This document shows, in pieces, positions 33,910 to 46,790 of a DNA stretch of 64,000 nt. Under the pieces are notes generated by a model. That model made no database searches. It saw nothing but the letters and a program-made list of their open reading frames with translations, and was not told where the DNA came from. The DNA lies in NCBI RefSeq assembly GCF_002078875.1, contig NC_034438.1, forward strand, positions 22,953,030 to 23,017,029. Reading direction: 5' to 3'. Origin of the DNA: Numida meleagris. Taxonomy: Eukaryota; Chordata; Aves; Galliformes; Numididae. Numbering within the stretch: the first letter of the stretch is position 1; each line of letters starts with the position of its first letter. The position numbers were made by a program, and so were the translations under genes.

Positions 33910-36290
33910 TTTTTTTTTCCTTCTTCATCATTCAGTTCATTTTATTAAAAAAAATTATAAATGAATACATAAATCACTTGATAATTTATTAGAGTTTGCA
34001 ATTCCATAAAAGTAGGCCATAGGTATGAAAGACTTATAATGTTCCAGGTTTCTGTCTGAAACAGTCACATTTTCTGTTAAGACTTTGGTAGGAAATTAAG
34101 AAAATTAAAACCAGAAAGCTAGAATTATGTTCAAACAGTATCACTTTCTCTGTAATAAATAGGTTAAGAGATCTCAAATAAAATATGTAAGTAACTGAAA
34201 AGTTTCATAAATCAAAATTTACATTTGTTGGAAGAAAGAAAATTGTTTTGCCACATTTTTGTAATGTTATCTTTTAAAAAAAAAAAAAGCCAACTTGATT
34301 TGGCAGCTGTAAGGATGACGTGAGCTCTTCCATTGTGACATATATGCTTTCTTTTAGATAGTATTATGGCATTTCAAGTTCTGGTGATTCAGCTGAATTA
34401 AAAACCAACTGGATTTAAATCTAAATTCCCCTAACTGCTAAACCAAACATATTTCTGACTGTGCCATCATTGCTGGTAGGTCTATCTTGAAGCAGTTTTG
34501 AAACTTCATGTCCCACAGAAAGCAATTTTATTTTGAGAATCAGAACTAAATGACCTGGTGAAACAAAATGCACCCTTTATTTCAGAGTTGTTAATAAGAA
34601 TCTGTCAGTACATACTGCACTATTTTTTAATCTGACTTGCTAAACTTATTAATGAACTTAGTGGATTTTACAAAATCTTGGACTATTTATGTAGAATCAC
34701 TTTCTCTTCAAAAAAAATAATTTATATCTTTAAATCACGATGATGTATTCAAAATAAATATGTTGTTGGGTGGGGCTGTTTCAGGCTGAAAAAAGTTCTA
34801 CCTTCCTTTAAAATTCCAGACCTAACAATAAAGTAGAACATCAAAGGCATAATAAAACTGTAGGCTACTAATTGTAGACAATTTATTTTGAAGATATCTA
34901 TTCATAGGGGCAAACATCCAAGACAGAAAACTTGTAAAAACATTCCGTGACTTTTCTCTAAGCTTTGATTCATTTTCTCAGTACAAATAAAACTTTACAT
35001 TGCTCTCCTTGACATTTGAAGAAAGGCATTACCTCAAATATTGCACTATTAATTGCCAAAATAAATGATTGCTTATAAAGAGCTAAGTCTGCTCTGTGCA
35101 GAATGAACGTATGATATATTACAATAGAGAAACCATTTTGTTTCTGGGACTGATATATCATTCATGGGCATTAAAATTGCATTATAATGGCTACAACATT
35201 ATATATTATGTCTATACATATACCAAAATGATTAATCTCAATTAAGAAGTAGACATTCTAGGCTCCTTTAGGCCCCATTTATTACATATAGCATCCAAGT
35301 GAAAGATGATTCCTAAGACTTCGCTGGTCAGAAGTGGTTTCTTCTCCAATTTTATTACTGATGATCTAGCTTCCTTAGAACTATGAAAAGAAGGGAAAAG
35401 AAAAAAGAATCCCTGGTAATGGAGTTATTCAGCAGCAGCAGAAGTGTACAACAGACGTAGGTATGCAAGCATGAATACGCTCACTTGGCTTTGAATAGGA
35501 TAAAAGTTCTCCCAAGTCTGTACTAGGCTAAGACCCAGAAATCATTCTTGGAGAATCAGGATATGAATAAGCAACTGTTATCTTTAGATGACTGGGCTTA
35601 CGTTGTGACAGCTGGAATGGGAAGGTGATCCAGAATGGGGAAAAGATACACTGCTTCTCTGCATTTCCATCTCTCTGCAAAATTAAACAGTCCACATGCT
35701 GACCATCTGGAACCTGTCATCTTTTCATTACAAGTAAATCACACATTCAAATGATTCCATGTGTTTGCATGAAGCAGGAGTTGCCAGCGTGTGATCCTGA
35801 AGCTGTGTATGGCATTCAACAACTTCACTTGGTGCTTTCATGTTGATCTGGCCATTTTGGGTAGAAGTCAACTCCACTTGCTGATGGGAGGCCATAGTTC
35901 CAGCCAGCTCACTGCTCTTCAGATCAGAGACGTGTAGTGTGTTTCCTCTTTGTCTGCTGTTTATATGTAGTTTCTGTGGTGTAGCTCTTGCGGAGGTGTA
36001 GCTTGGGAAGTTTGGCCTTTGGTTGTACATTGCCTTGGCTCTTAACATTACTGCATCTGAATGTAAACCATCCATCGTTATAGTATTCTATACTAAGCAT
36101 GCCTAAGTATATTCCCACGTTTCCTCTGGGATGTAGGTAATCACTTTTAGAATTTAGAATTGGTGGGTCATTTGATAAAGTGTCCAATGTCAATATCATG
36201 GCTGGGATTCAGAAATTTGTTACTGCTGCTTTTTTATGCTTCATTATATCCAATATCTTCTTGAGCGTAACACTAACTTTTTATATTTAT
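33910..36290 (-). pseudogene. Candidate processed retrocopy or antisense terminal exon, unidentified parent
   Basis: Minus strand. Two coding-like stretches lie in different frames: 36290 down to about 36075 (including K-K-I-L-D-I-M-K and D-T-L-S-N-D-P-P-I-L, with an in-frame stop at 36209-36211), then 36075 down to 35728, 115 codons ending at a stop. They join by a single shift near 36060-36080. About 1.8 kb of AT-rich, 3'-UTR-like sequence follows. It ends in AATAAA (complement of 33941-33946) and, 22 bases on, nine A (33910-33918). Poly(A) signal plus tail suggests a reverse-transcribed mRNA; retrocopies are uncommon in birds because CR1 does not copy poly(A) mRNAs efficiently. I do not recognise the protein. 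Alternatives are the last exon of a real antisense gene, or chance. Confidence 0.35.
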
Positions 36291-39200
36291 GTTGCTCTTG
36301 ACATAAGTAGGTTACATTTTTCAAATGAAATATCTCTGAGCTGGAAATCTGAAGTTTAATTGTGCACACAATATTAACATCAGATTATGGACTGTTCAGT
36401 TTTTTGTTATTAGAAGTGCTGTCTTACAGTAACACAAGTGGGATTTGTGTATTTCACAGAGAAGGCTGTCTCAGCAAGATGTCTTCCATACTTCATAATA
36501 CTATTCCATTGAGTTTCAAACTGTTTCCTGGAGAAAAAAAAATACACATTTTCAAAAAATAGTATCTTTTTCATATTTTTTTTCAGGAAAAGTGAAAGTC
36601 AAGCACTTCATTTTGCTCTCTCTCACTTTTTGATGTATGATCCTGTGGGCTCTATTAATCAGTTTGCTCTTATTTAGAATAACTTTCATGTTTTTATTCT
36701 CTAATTGTGTAAGAATGTAATAATGTAGATAAGTGCTTCACACTGTTGATTTTCTTGGCAATTTTTTTACTGCTGTTACTAGATCTGGATTTTACTCAGT
36801 TGTTTGTGTTGTATGTTTTTTTAAGATACTGTCTTAACCTGTTGTAAAAATAGAGGTGAAGAGTACTTTGAAACAAGAACAACAGTATTTTAATATGCTT
36901 ACTATTGTTGAAATTAATTTTAGAAGGGTGTACAGTTTACAAGCTAAGAGTCTGAACTTGGTATTCTCATATAAATCTTTTTTTGGAATAAAAAATTGCC
37001 ATGAGAACTGAAATTAGAAGGGATAACAGGTTAGTTTGAAACTGTTTTTTCACAGTGTTCAACTAAGTGGATTAAGGTAGGTGAACTTTACTGTGAGAGT
37101 TTGTCTGGCACAGACCTATGCCTCATCAACATGACATTAGGGGTGTACAGTGTCTGAGGCCCTTGCTATTCCTCAAATGTTTTTATTTTAATAATGTAAC
37201 AGAGACTCAGAGTTTTGTAGAAAACTCATTATTGCTATAAAGCAGCAAAAGGTCACCAAATGTCTTTCCTTAGTGAAGTAACAAGAGCTGTTATTTTTTT
37301 AGTAATTCATTGTCACAGTGCAGGCTGGAGGAGCCCTTGACATTTGCAGTTTCTATATTGAGGTTAAATAATTGATCCATACATCGCAGTTCAAAAAAAA
37401 GAGAAATCGGTTAAAAGTATATATATGCAAGGGCCTTGTTAGCCCATAAGAGCCATCTGAATTGCAAAAAGGCTGTAGCAGTCTTGTTATCCCTTTTTAC
37501 ACATTCTCATCTTTCTCATGCACTCTCACAAGTAGCCTGTTAATTAAGGCATCTTGCCTACAAACATGTCCATAACATTGTAGTAGACTTGGAAATCACC
37601 ATGAAGATCTTGCTCTGCTCTCATATTGATGGTGTCTGTTTCTTTTCATGAAGAGGGAAAATACTACTTAAGTAGATAGTATTATTCAAAGTTATCTTGC
37701 AGTGCATCTCCTTTCGTAAAGTCAGACTGGTACTTACGCATTTAATATTTGCCATAGTGAATTTTTTGTTTTCTGTAGTTCCCTGTAGATTTTTTTTTCT
37801 CAAAAAGACTATATTTACATTGGCATAAAACAATTACAAGTATAATAGAGCAAGCATTGATCTAGACTTCAACATATATATATTTTCTGAGACATGCAGT
37901 AAGCTTTTAATTCTGGCTTTATTGTGGATGGTGGTGACTGTGGGTATCACAGTAAGTATCAATAACATTTTTGTTACTGTTGTTTCCTCCATTTTCTCCT
38001 TCCTATTTCTTCATCTCTGCACAAAATTCCAGTCATGGAGAGAAGAGTTCTATACTCAGTGAATTCTGAGAAAATATAGTTAAGCTTCTTAAAATCATAA
38101 ATCCCATGAAAGAATAGGTTAAACATTTTTGGCATCATCTCTTATTCCTTAGTTAGGTCCCAACATTTGAAGTATTTTAAAAATTAGTACCAAAAAATTC
38201 TTCTTGAAAGCTGAATTCTCATCAGGAAGCTTTAAAAGTTCCCTACATTTTGTGGAAGATATTTCAGACAGTAAGATTCACTGAAGTGATCAACAAAGAC
38301 CTTTGCAGAGACCTAAACTGGTGAGACCAGCAATTTTAGCTAGGGTTGATCATGTCCCACTTGACCATCTTGTGTGCGTTGGATCACAGAGCTGAATCAG
38401 TAGTAAGAGCAACATGTGTTGTATTCATCCCAAGACAGCAATATGCGTTTTGCCAATGGAATGGAGCAGATTTCTTAAAATTCCACCTGCAGTTTACTTT
38501 TCCTTGCATTTCATTGTGAAAACTAAGCAACAGTCAACTTCAGAGAATCCAGTCTATCAAGAGTTAATTTCTGTCATTAAGTTTCCATCAGATATTTTTA
38601 GTGAAACGCTGAAAATTTTCAATGTAGCAGTGCCTAGGAAGTTCCTAATGTATATGTGAGAAACACATCATGAAGTTTTCTGTTTAGGGACAAGGAAGTG
38701 TTGAAATTGCTGCAAATGTACTTCATACCCAAACAAATCAGAATTGTTCATGTAATTAAAAATTTTTTTCTAATTATTTGTATTATAGAGGGAAGTGCAT
38801 TTCTTTCACCAGGTACTATCACTTAATACAAGGTTCTGGTATTCTTGTACTGCTTCGCAGTGCAGGGTAGGCCAGCCCAAGGCAAGAGTTCTTCTCTTGA
38901 GAAACATTTATTCCAGACCTGGTTGCACATCTACAGAATGATAAAACAAATTGTCTTTAAAACAGATTTTGCCTAGGTAATCCTTTCCTATTTTTATGTA
39001 AAACTTTCATGCTTCTGTAACATGAAAAGAGGAGAGAAATACTCTCTTCCCCTCTGATTCCTTTTATAAATACATGGAAAACACCTGTGCATTTGCATAC
39101 TGTTGACTATATGTATATAATAGGAATATGTGTAAGAATATGTAAGTTCTAAATGTATCTATTAATTGGGAAAAAACTATGCCTTTTTATTTTACTTTTT

Positions 39201-41765
39201 TTATTTCTCAATAACATTTTATTTGAAAACTTAATTATTCTTTTCTTGCAGATGAGTAGTTAGTTCATTTGATTAGTTTAAATGACTATTGAAATTATAT
39301 TACTGCATTAAAAACAGGCAGGTTTTTCAGATAGTTGGAAGAGAATTGATTTACTATTCATCAATAGAAATGAAATATGTAGTGCTCTTGCTACTCTCAG
39401 TACCATAACCATTGTGGTCTAGTGTGTATATTAGATAAAAGCTTGACTCACGTTTCCTGTATTGTCTCCTGAAATCTACCAGGAAAAAAATTTATATTAA
39501 TGTAAAGCAAGTTGGTGCTTAATCTAAAAGTATAAAATAAATTCAGATAGAATGGTAATCCAATGTCAGCTTGTATTTTTGAACCAGTCCATAGATCTGT
39601 TCTGCTTTTGTTATGTGTGCAGCTGTACAGTGTGAAGAGTACCGCTTTCTAGTTGCGAAGAGGACCTTCACTAGAAAAGATACATGCTGATGATGTTCTT
39701 TTCTTCCATAAGAAAACTAATTGTCACCTTCTGTCTGTTCTCCCCAGATCCATCTACTTCCTTACTGGGAAATACTGAAGGAGGTCTTGATTTTATTTCC
39801 AGTTACCATTCTGTTTTTATGATGTAAGGTAGAGTTTCTAATTCACCAAACCAAACTGTCTGTAAATCAAAACCATCCTATTCTCACAGAATATTTTGCA
39901 TCTGTGGGTGCTAGAAAAGCATATCAATCATTAAGTTAAAATGTAGGAGACAGTAATAAGTTAAGAATCTGATTCTCATGGTGTATGCAGTAAATTTGCA
40001 TAAATTCTTACATAAATTCGAAATTTTATGTATGAATTTGCTATGAGTGAAATTGGAATTACCCAAACCCATCTGAACACACCATTACCACCTTAAATGC
40101 TTACTTTCTATTTGTCAAACAAAATATCTGTGTGTATTACATGATGTGAAACAGAAAATATGGAGAAGTTTCATACATCCTGAAATTTCATGCAGTCTGT
40201 TGGGGAGAAATTTCTTCTGAAGGAAAGATCACAGTTCAAAACCCTTTTTATCAACCAGGAACATTTGGGCCAGGAACTTGGGTCCCTAAAACTGCAATGT
40301 TGGACTGGATTTTTTGGAACTGAGAGAGAATCTCTCATTCTGTCAGGTGCATCCCCATGTAAATTTAACTCTTAGTTTTGAGGTTCCCTTTATTAAAATT
40401 ATATATTTAATTGGCCTGAGCCTTCTCTTTATTTCCAGTTTATTGAAAAAATAAATGAGTTCATCATTAAATTGACATTATTTCTAATTGCTGTACTGGA
40501 CAAAAGTAATGTATGTAGCCTGCACTTGCATGGCACTTTCGGTGTGACCTGAGCATTTTCTCCTGTAGGGAGGAAACTATTGCACATTTGGAAAAATATT
40601 ATCCAATAAAAGTTCGAAAGATGTAATTATGGGAAGCAGTTCTGACCACAAAGAAAAGTTATGATGTGGCTTCCTGAGCTGTAGTGCAATAAAGTTACAG
40701 TTCGTTTGTCTTTTTTGTATTTCTCTTACTGATGGCACACTCCTATAAATAGTTTTTTGGGTGCCTGCTAACCGAAGACTGGCTTTCTTCTGTTGTTTTG
40801 GGTGAAAGCCTTCTCTGTTTAAAGGGCATCGTGTAAGTAAATGTTTCAAATCCTGATAAAAGAGTAAAATGATTTACATTAGAAAAGAAGGTGTGAGGTA
40901 CAATGCTTTAGATTTATTTTGATGGAGGCAGCAGAGAATGGTACTATTGCTGTTTATATGGCAATATATAGGAGCTATTGAATGCAGTAGAGATTTATTA
41001 CATAATTAAAACAGTATGTTGATTTTAAACATAGTAGTGAACATACTGGAAAATATCCTCTCTCTGTTTGAGTTTCACATGTAAGTGGTTTTTGGTCTGT
41101 GAGTCCCAGACTTCTGTCTGGGGATCTCCTCTGTGGTTTTTATAGGCTACTAATCAGATCACAAGAGGCAAGAAGGCATATGCATTACCTTACTATGAAA
41201 ATAATATGAGTTATTGTTTGTTTTAAATTCTAGTGGTAATAGCCAGTGTTTTTTTTTTCCCAGTATTCTGTTAAACTGTTAAGCACATTTCTACTCTATA
41301 ATGCACAGAGTTGTTCACTTCTCCCTAGCAGAAACATTTTTACCAAGTAAAGACGTTTCTTTGTCACTCAGTGTTTTAGAGTATAATCTGAACATAATAC
41401 TAAAAAGAAAAAAAAAATGTTGCAATTTTATGTTGCAAGGCAACATTACGTTTTGAAATCTCATCTTCCTGTAGTGACTGACTTAAGTCACTTCACAAAC
41501 TGTGTGGACAAGATTATACTGTTTTAAATGCAGTATCTTTTTTAGACATATGCATAAGGACCACTGTTCCTAAAAGCTGAGAAAGGGCAATACTGCAAGC
41601 ACTAGTTTCTGCAGTGCAGTAGTTTCTCCTCTTCTGACTGTATGATGAAGCTTTTTTACATCTGTGATCCTTGCTCTAAAGGCATAATTGGTAGAATCTT
41701 ACTGTATGTGTCAGTTACAGCTCTGTATCTCTCCAGGTTGTATTGGCAGAAATGTTTAATCTGAC
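36291..41765. other. ARSB intron 6, no gene seen (middle)
   Basis: AT-rich DNA with no exon or dispersed repeat that I can recognise. Confidence 0.6.
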
Positions 41766-41850
41766 TCTAGGGAACCTGCTTTAGCAGGGGTGTTGGACTT
41801 GATGATCCCCAGAGGTCCCTTCCAACCCCTACAATTCTGTGATTCGGTGG
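41766..41850 (+). mobile_element. CR1 3' end fragment
   Basis: Contains 'gaacctgctttagcagggg', 'ggacttgatgatcccc' and 'cccttccaacccctacaatt' in order, the 3' terminus of CR1 on the + strand. Only about 85 bp remain, a very short 5'-truncated insertion. Confidence 0.9.
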
Positions 41851-42371
41851 TCTTTTTGAGTCCCTTCCAAACTGGGATTCTCTGAGTCTAATTCTGCATC
41901 TGCAAGCGTGAGCAGTCCCATCTAGTGTATGTAATCTTCTTGAAAGAGGCACTCAGAACTCTCTTGCAGTGCTGTCGTAGTAACAAATGCTTGTGTAGTA
42001 CCTACAAACAAAATGAACTTTATTTTATGCAACAGCAGAAGACCAAAAGATCAGAGAGGTGCTGTAGCCATTCTGATAGCAATAAGCTGAGATGCTATTA
42101 AGGGAAGGTTTTACAAAGTGATACAAATTGCATTTGAGGATGTAGACAAGATTGTTAAGAGAATGTAGTCTAGTCTAGTCTAGTTGGAACATGGCTGTTA
42201 CTGGAAACAGAAAACTATTAGTCAGGCAAATAATTTTGTAACTCATCCAGTGTTCCACTGTGTTTGAGTTTTTCTTTTTGTGGGTGTGTTCTGTGTAGTA
42301 TTGCCATTTGGTGTTGATCTAGTCAGTTTTTGAAAATGTCGGGTCCAGGTCCATACCATAGTCACTTTGTA
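41851..42371. other. ARSB intron 6, no gene seen
   Basis: Intronic DNA between two CR1 copies, with a (TAGTC)n microsatellite at 42166-42184. Confidence 0.6.
42166..42184. repeat. (TAGTC)n microsatellite
   Basis: Nearly four uninterrupted copies of the pentamer TAGTC. Confidence 0.85.
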
Positions 42372-43488
42372 ATGACATGGACAGCCTTGAAAGCTGGGCA
42401 GAGAGGAACCTTAAAAGGTTCCACTTGGACAAGCATAGAGTCCTACACCTGGGGAGGAATAGCTGCATTTATCAGTATGGATTAGGGGCTGACCTGCTGG
42501 AAGGGAGCTCTGCAAAGAAGAACATAAATATCCTGGACCACAGGTTGGCCATGAGCCAGCAATGTACCCTTGTCTTCAGGAAGGCCAGTGTTATCCTGGA
42601 GTACATTAAGAAATGCATGACCAGCAGACTGGGGGAGTTCTCCCCCTGCTCTTCTGCCCTAATGAGGCCACATCTGAAGTACAGTGTCCAGCTCTGGGCT
42701 TCCCATTTCAAGAAAGATGAGGAGCTACAGTGAAGGACTGTAAAGATGAGGAGGGGCCTGGAGCACCTCCCTTCTGAGGAAAAGCTGAGAGACCTGGGAC
42801 TGTTCTGCCTGGAGGAGACTAAGGGGATATCTTAATCGATGCTTATAAATATCCAGAGGGTGGGTGTTGTAGGGAAAGGCAATGGCAGATAACCAGTTCT
42901 AAATTACCCAAAAAAGGGCGGTGGTCACAATCCAGTTAAAGAAAGAAGGATTTGTTTACCTGTCCCAACGATCAGGGCTTGCAAATACTCCAAAAGGAGG
43001 GATCTCCAGGTAGAGATCCTTCCCTTGTGGCAGCAAGCCCTTAAATGAGGCTTCTGGTCGTACAGGTGAATTGCCTTCACATGTGCTCCCAGGTCTGGCT
43101 GTGTCCCTTCACAAGGTACTCAATCAATGGTTCAGGCTGTGACTTAGCAATTGTCATGGAGGTGTCAGGTGGACGGGGCCAGACTCTTCTTTCAGTGGTA
43201 CCCAGTGACATGATGAGGGGCAGCAGGCACAAAACTGGAACACAGAAAGTTCCATACGAGCAAGAGAAGGAACTTGTTCACTTCAGGTGTGACAGAGCAC
43301 TGGCACAAGCTGCCCAAAGAAGAGTCTCCTATAGAAGAAGAGACTGTAGAGTCTCCTTATTTGAAGAAATTCAAAATTGGCCTGGACACCTTCCTGTGCA
43401 ACAGACTGTGGGGAGCCTGCTTTAGCCGGGGGTTGGATTAGATGATCTTCAAAGGTCTTTTCCAAGCCCTACAATTCTGTGATTGTGT
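42372..43488 (+). mobile_element. CR1 LINE split by an LTR-like insertion
   Basis: CR1 in the + direction, in two parts. The first, 42372-42867, holds the end of the CR1 ORF2 (an open frame 42377-42733 includes L-D-K-H-R-V-L-H-L-G and M-R-P-H-L-K-Y). The second, 43161-43488, resumes with 'ggtgtcaggtggacggggcc' and runs to 'ccctacaattctgtgatt', the CR1 3' end. Between them is the 293-bp insertion at 42868-43160. ORF2 is broken. Confidence 0.92.
42868..43160 (-). mobile_element. LTR-like insertion inside CR1
   Basis: Interrupts the CR1 exactly within its 'gggtgggtgtc' motif, with GGTGT duplicated on both sides (42863-42867 and 43161-43165). The insert is 293 bp and non-coding; its + strand begins TGTAGGGAAAGG and ends GTCATGGA, so only one end has the expected terminal dinucleotide. 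A related fragment is at 9095-9310. Orientation is inferred from the CATTTAAGGG promoter-like block, which reads on the minus strand. A solo LTR with 5-bp duplication is the best reading; a non-autonomous DNA element is less likely. Confidence 0.65.
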
Positions 43489-45726
43489 AATCTCAGTTTT
43501 CACTCCTCTTTTCCAGGTCATTTGGAATATATCTAACAATATGAACTCCAGCACAAATTCTTTCTGCAATCCAGTGATGTATCCGGTGTGAAATTAAAAC
43601 TTTGTGTCCACTTTTATTTAGATGCCTTCCAACTGATGTGATGATCTTTCCTCTTATCCCATGGCTAATTAATTTATTTGTCTAGAGCCTTTTGGAAATC
43701 CAGCTAGGCTCTTTCTGTCAGATTTTCTTTGTCAAGAGCAGACAGATTTCTTCAAAATGATTAATGTTATCTTCTCTTCTTATGACAAGTCTTAGACTTA
43801 ACACCGTCTACCTTTTCCACTTTCCTTAAATAATTCACACAGTGTAAGAAGTAAGCTTTTGGTATGTATGGGCCCTGTTTTATGTTATTTAAGTCTTGAA
43901 ATGGAATAAGCAAGTAAGTGATAGAAGAAGTTGCATACCCAGACGCATCTTCTACTGAAATAATTTTTAAGAACTACAGAGATAATTTTTTAGTTACTAA
44001 TAGAATACCTGGAAGCAGTATACATTGTAAATTGTGAAGCTTTATGTAAATGCAAGTTCTAAACTATATAGGTACCCAAGTACTACACACAAACACTTGT
44101 GTGACAAGTAACGTTGATGATATTTCTATGATAGTATTTTCCCTGCATATGGTTGAATTTCTTATTATGTATAGAAATTTGTATATACAATACTGCTACC
44201 TTTCTATTTTTCAGTTCCTTGGCAAAGTATAGATAACTGCTTTAGTTTTTGCTTTACTGATAAAGAAATGAATATATGTTTCTTTTGCTTCTTTTATCCA
44301 TCAAGGGCCCTGACTGTATGTAGCTGCTTATAGATGAAAGCTTCTGTTACTGTGTAGTATATTGGAAAATTGTAGAGACGTGGACTCTGCAATCTGGTGC
44401 TCATGTAAGCTGTTTAGATTACATCTTTGGGCAGGGCTCTGTTTCCCAGATAATTAAGAAGTTAACATTCATTTCCCTAAATCCAATACCCTGTATTTCC
44501 TCCCTGCATTCTCATATCATAGACCATAGTATACAGAAATACAGCATGCTTCATAGCAATATTATTTAGACCTCCAAATTTTGTGGTTGGTCTCTTGCTA
44601 AGTGGTATGTTAGAGAGAATTCTCTGCTCTTTAGTCTTTTACCAGCCAAGAGAACTTATTCTCCACATGGGTAATTTTCATCATCATAATCACAATTTGA
44701 AGGCAGAATATTCTATTTTAATATGTACTCTCCATTTCTGTCTCTGTATTTTAGATTTCTACTAGTGGAGTTGGTTTCAGTGGGGGAAAAAATGGAGAGC
44801 TATGGGAGTGTTTATTACATTTCTACAAGTATCATACTTATGTATTATAGATATATTTCCCTATATATACTCACTTTTTTAAAATTTCAGATGGAAATCT
44901 AGAGACTTTTTTCTTCCTTTTTATGATTAATAATTAGGAAATTCTAAATTAATATACTCTTCTATAAATTTATTAAATGTAGTGAAATGTTTTCAACAAA
45001 TATACATATTGGACAAAGTTAAAGTAGAAAGCTCAGGCTTCAGTCTTTTTTGCCTTGCAAATTTATGCAGTACAGGTATTGACTATTGTGAAATTTTTTT
45101 TAAACAGATTATTGAGTATTTGAAATATTTTCATTGTAAAGTAGAAATAAGATTGAAGTGTGGTCGTGTATGCAAAGTTGCTGACTGGTCTGAATTTTCT
45201 GACCTAGCTATCAAGCACTGTGTTGCAGTGGCATTTTGTTATTTGTGCTTTTTTGACATTGCTTACATTGGGCAAACTTTTTTTGTTGTTTTTAATAATA
45301 ATTAATTTTTTTAGTGTCTACTCTTGACTGAATATTAAATGTTTAATGAACTATCAGTGATATCAATGAAACCTATCAGGAGTATCATGAGACTTAGAAA
45401 ATATACAGATTTGATTTACAGACTGTAGAGAGCTTCTGATAAAACACTTGAAGTTGTAAAATTTAGTAAAACTGTATCAACCCTTCTTTTTTAAACACCA
45501 AATAACATCACAGACATCAAATGGTCAAAGTTATTTTGGTGTACAGTAGTAGCAGAAGAATTGAAAAGTTAACTAGAGAGTATGCTAGAAATGACTTGTG
45601 GTGTACATGTGTTTCAAGACTACAGTTAAGTATATATGATTCAGCTTCAGGTTCAACAAACTTTTCATCCCCTTCTGTTAAGTACACGTAGAGTTTAATG
45701 TAACAAAAGGGATTGCATAAATCGGT
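43489..45726. other. ARSB intron 6, no gene seen
   Basis: AT-rich DNA. The 107-codon open frame at 44982-45305 (+) has a very AT-driven composition and is not recognised. Confidence 0.6.
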
Positions 45727-46590
45727 TGACTCCCCTCCTGTTTATAGTACCTTCAGGTACTGGAAGGCAGCAAAGATATCACTCCGCAGCCTTCTCTTCT
45801 CCAGCCTGAACAAGCCCAGCTCCCTCAGCCTGTCTTCCCTGGGGAGGTGCTCCAGCCCTCTGATCTTCTGGGTGGCCCTCCTCTTGACCCTCTCCAACAG
45901 CTCCCTGTCTTTCTTGTACTGGGGGCCCCAGGCCTGGACGCAGTACTCCAGATGGGGCCTCACGAGGGCAGAGTAGAGAGGGACAGTCACCTCCCTCTCC
46001 CTGCTGGCCACCCCTCTTCTGATGGAGCCCAGGATACCATTTGCTTTCCCAACTGCAAGAGCACACTGCTGGCTCATGTTCAATTTTTCATCCACCAGGA
46101 CCCCCAGGTCCTTCTCAGCAGGGCTACTCTCAAGGGTTGCTCCTCCCAGTCTGTATGTATGCCTGGGATTCCTCCAGCCCACGTGCAAAACCTTGCACTT
46201 TGCTGTGTTGAACCTCATTAGGTTCACCTTTTAAGTCTGTTGAGGTCCCTCTGAATGGCATCCCCCCCATTGTGTCAACCGCACCACTTGTCTTGGTGTC
46301 ATCAGCAAACTTGCTGAGGGTGCGCACAATTACATCATTGATGTCACTGATAAAGATGTTGAAGAGCACCGGTCCCAGGACAGACCCCTGGGAGACAACG
46401 CTCATTAACAGCCTCCACCTGGACATAGAACTATTGATCATCACCGTTTGTCTGCGGCCTTTCAACCAATTCCTTATCCACCAGGTGGTCCACCCGTCAA
46501 ATCCACATCTCTCCAATTTGGAGATAAGCATGTGGTGGGGGACCATGTCAAAGGCCTTGCACAAATCCAGGTAAATGACATCAAATCATC
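45727..46590 (-). mobile_element. CR1 LINE fragment with reverse transcriptase remnant
   Basis: Longest CR1 piece in the window, on the minus strand. It covers the C-terminal half of the reverse transcriptase and the end of ORF2. The 3'-terminal few hundred bases, present in the copy at 4316, are missing, so this copy is truncated at both ends. It borders an older CR1-like fragment at about 46600. Confidence 0.95.
45742..46564 (-). pseudogene. CR1 ORF2 reverse transcriptase, C-terminal part, frameshifted
   Basis: Non-LTR reverse transcriptase of the CR1 clade, which copies element RNA at the target site. Minus strand from 46564: K-A-F-D-M-V-P-H-H, then [11 protein letters not shown] (motif before the catalytic box) and F-A-D-D-T, the catalytic Y/F-A-D-D box, intact here. 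One frame runs 46564-46130 and the next 46227-45742, which includes [13 protein letters not shown] and the ORF2 C-terminus. The overlap in different frames shows a frameshift near 46130-46230. The N-terminal endonuclease is absent. Confidence 0.92.
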
Positions 46591-46599
46591 AAATTTTCC

Positions 46600-46790
46600 C
46601 TCAACACATGTAAATTTTTGGCATCCACAGCATCCCTTGGAAAGAAGTTCCAATGTTGAGTTGTGATTGTGATGAGGAAGCACATCCTATTGCTTACTTG
46701 AATAAGCTGCCTCATAGTTTATTTGGTGCCCTATGTTATGAAAGACTAGTTTTCCTTCCTTAGCCGGTACATCTGACAGAAGTTGACTGT
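46600..46790 (-). mobile_element. Probable older, diverged CR1-like fragment
   Basis: Includes 'tttttggcatccacagcatccc' type sequence and 'gaagttccaatgttgag', which resemble the complement of an older CR1 subfamily. Divergence is high, and I cannot define ends. Confidence 0.4.

Noticed and set aside
43045..43425. 126-codon + strand open frame
   Set aside because: It spans the LTR-like insertion and the CR1 3' UTR, both non-coding; chance opening.
45847..46221. Long + strand open frames over the CR1 copy
   Set aside because: They are the complement of the CR1 ORF2, which is clearly coding-like on the minus strand.
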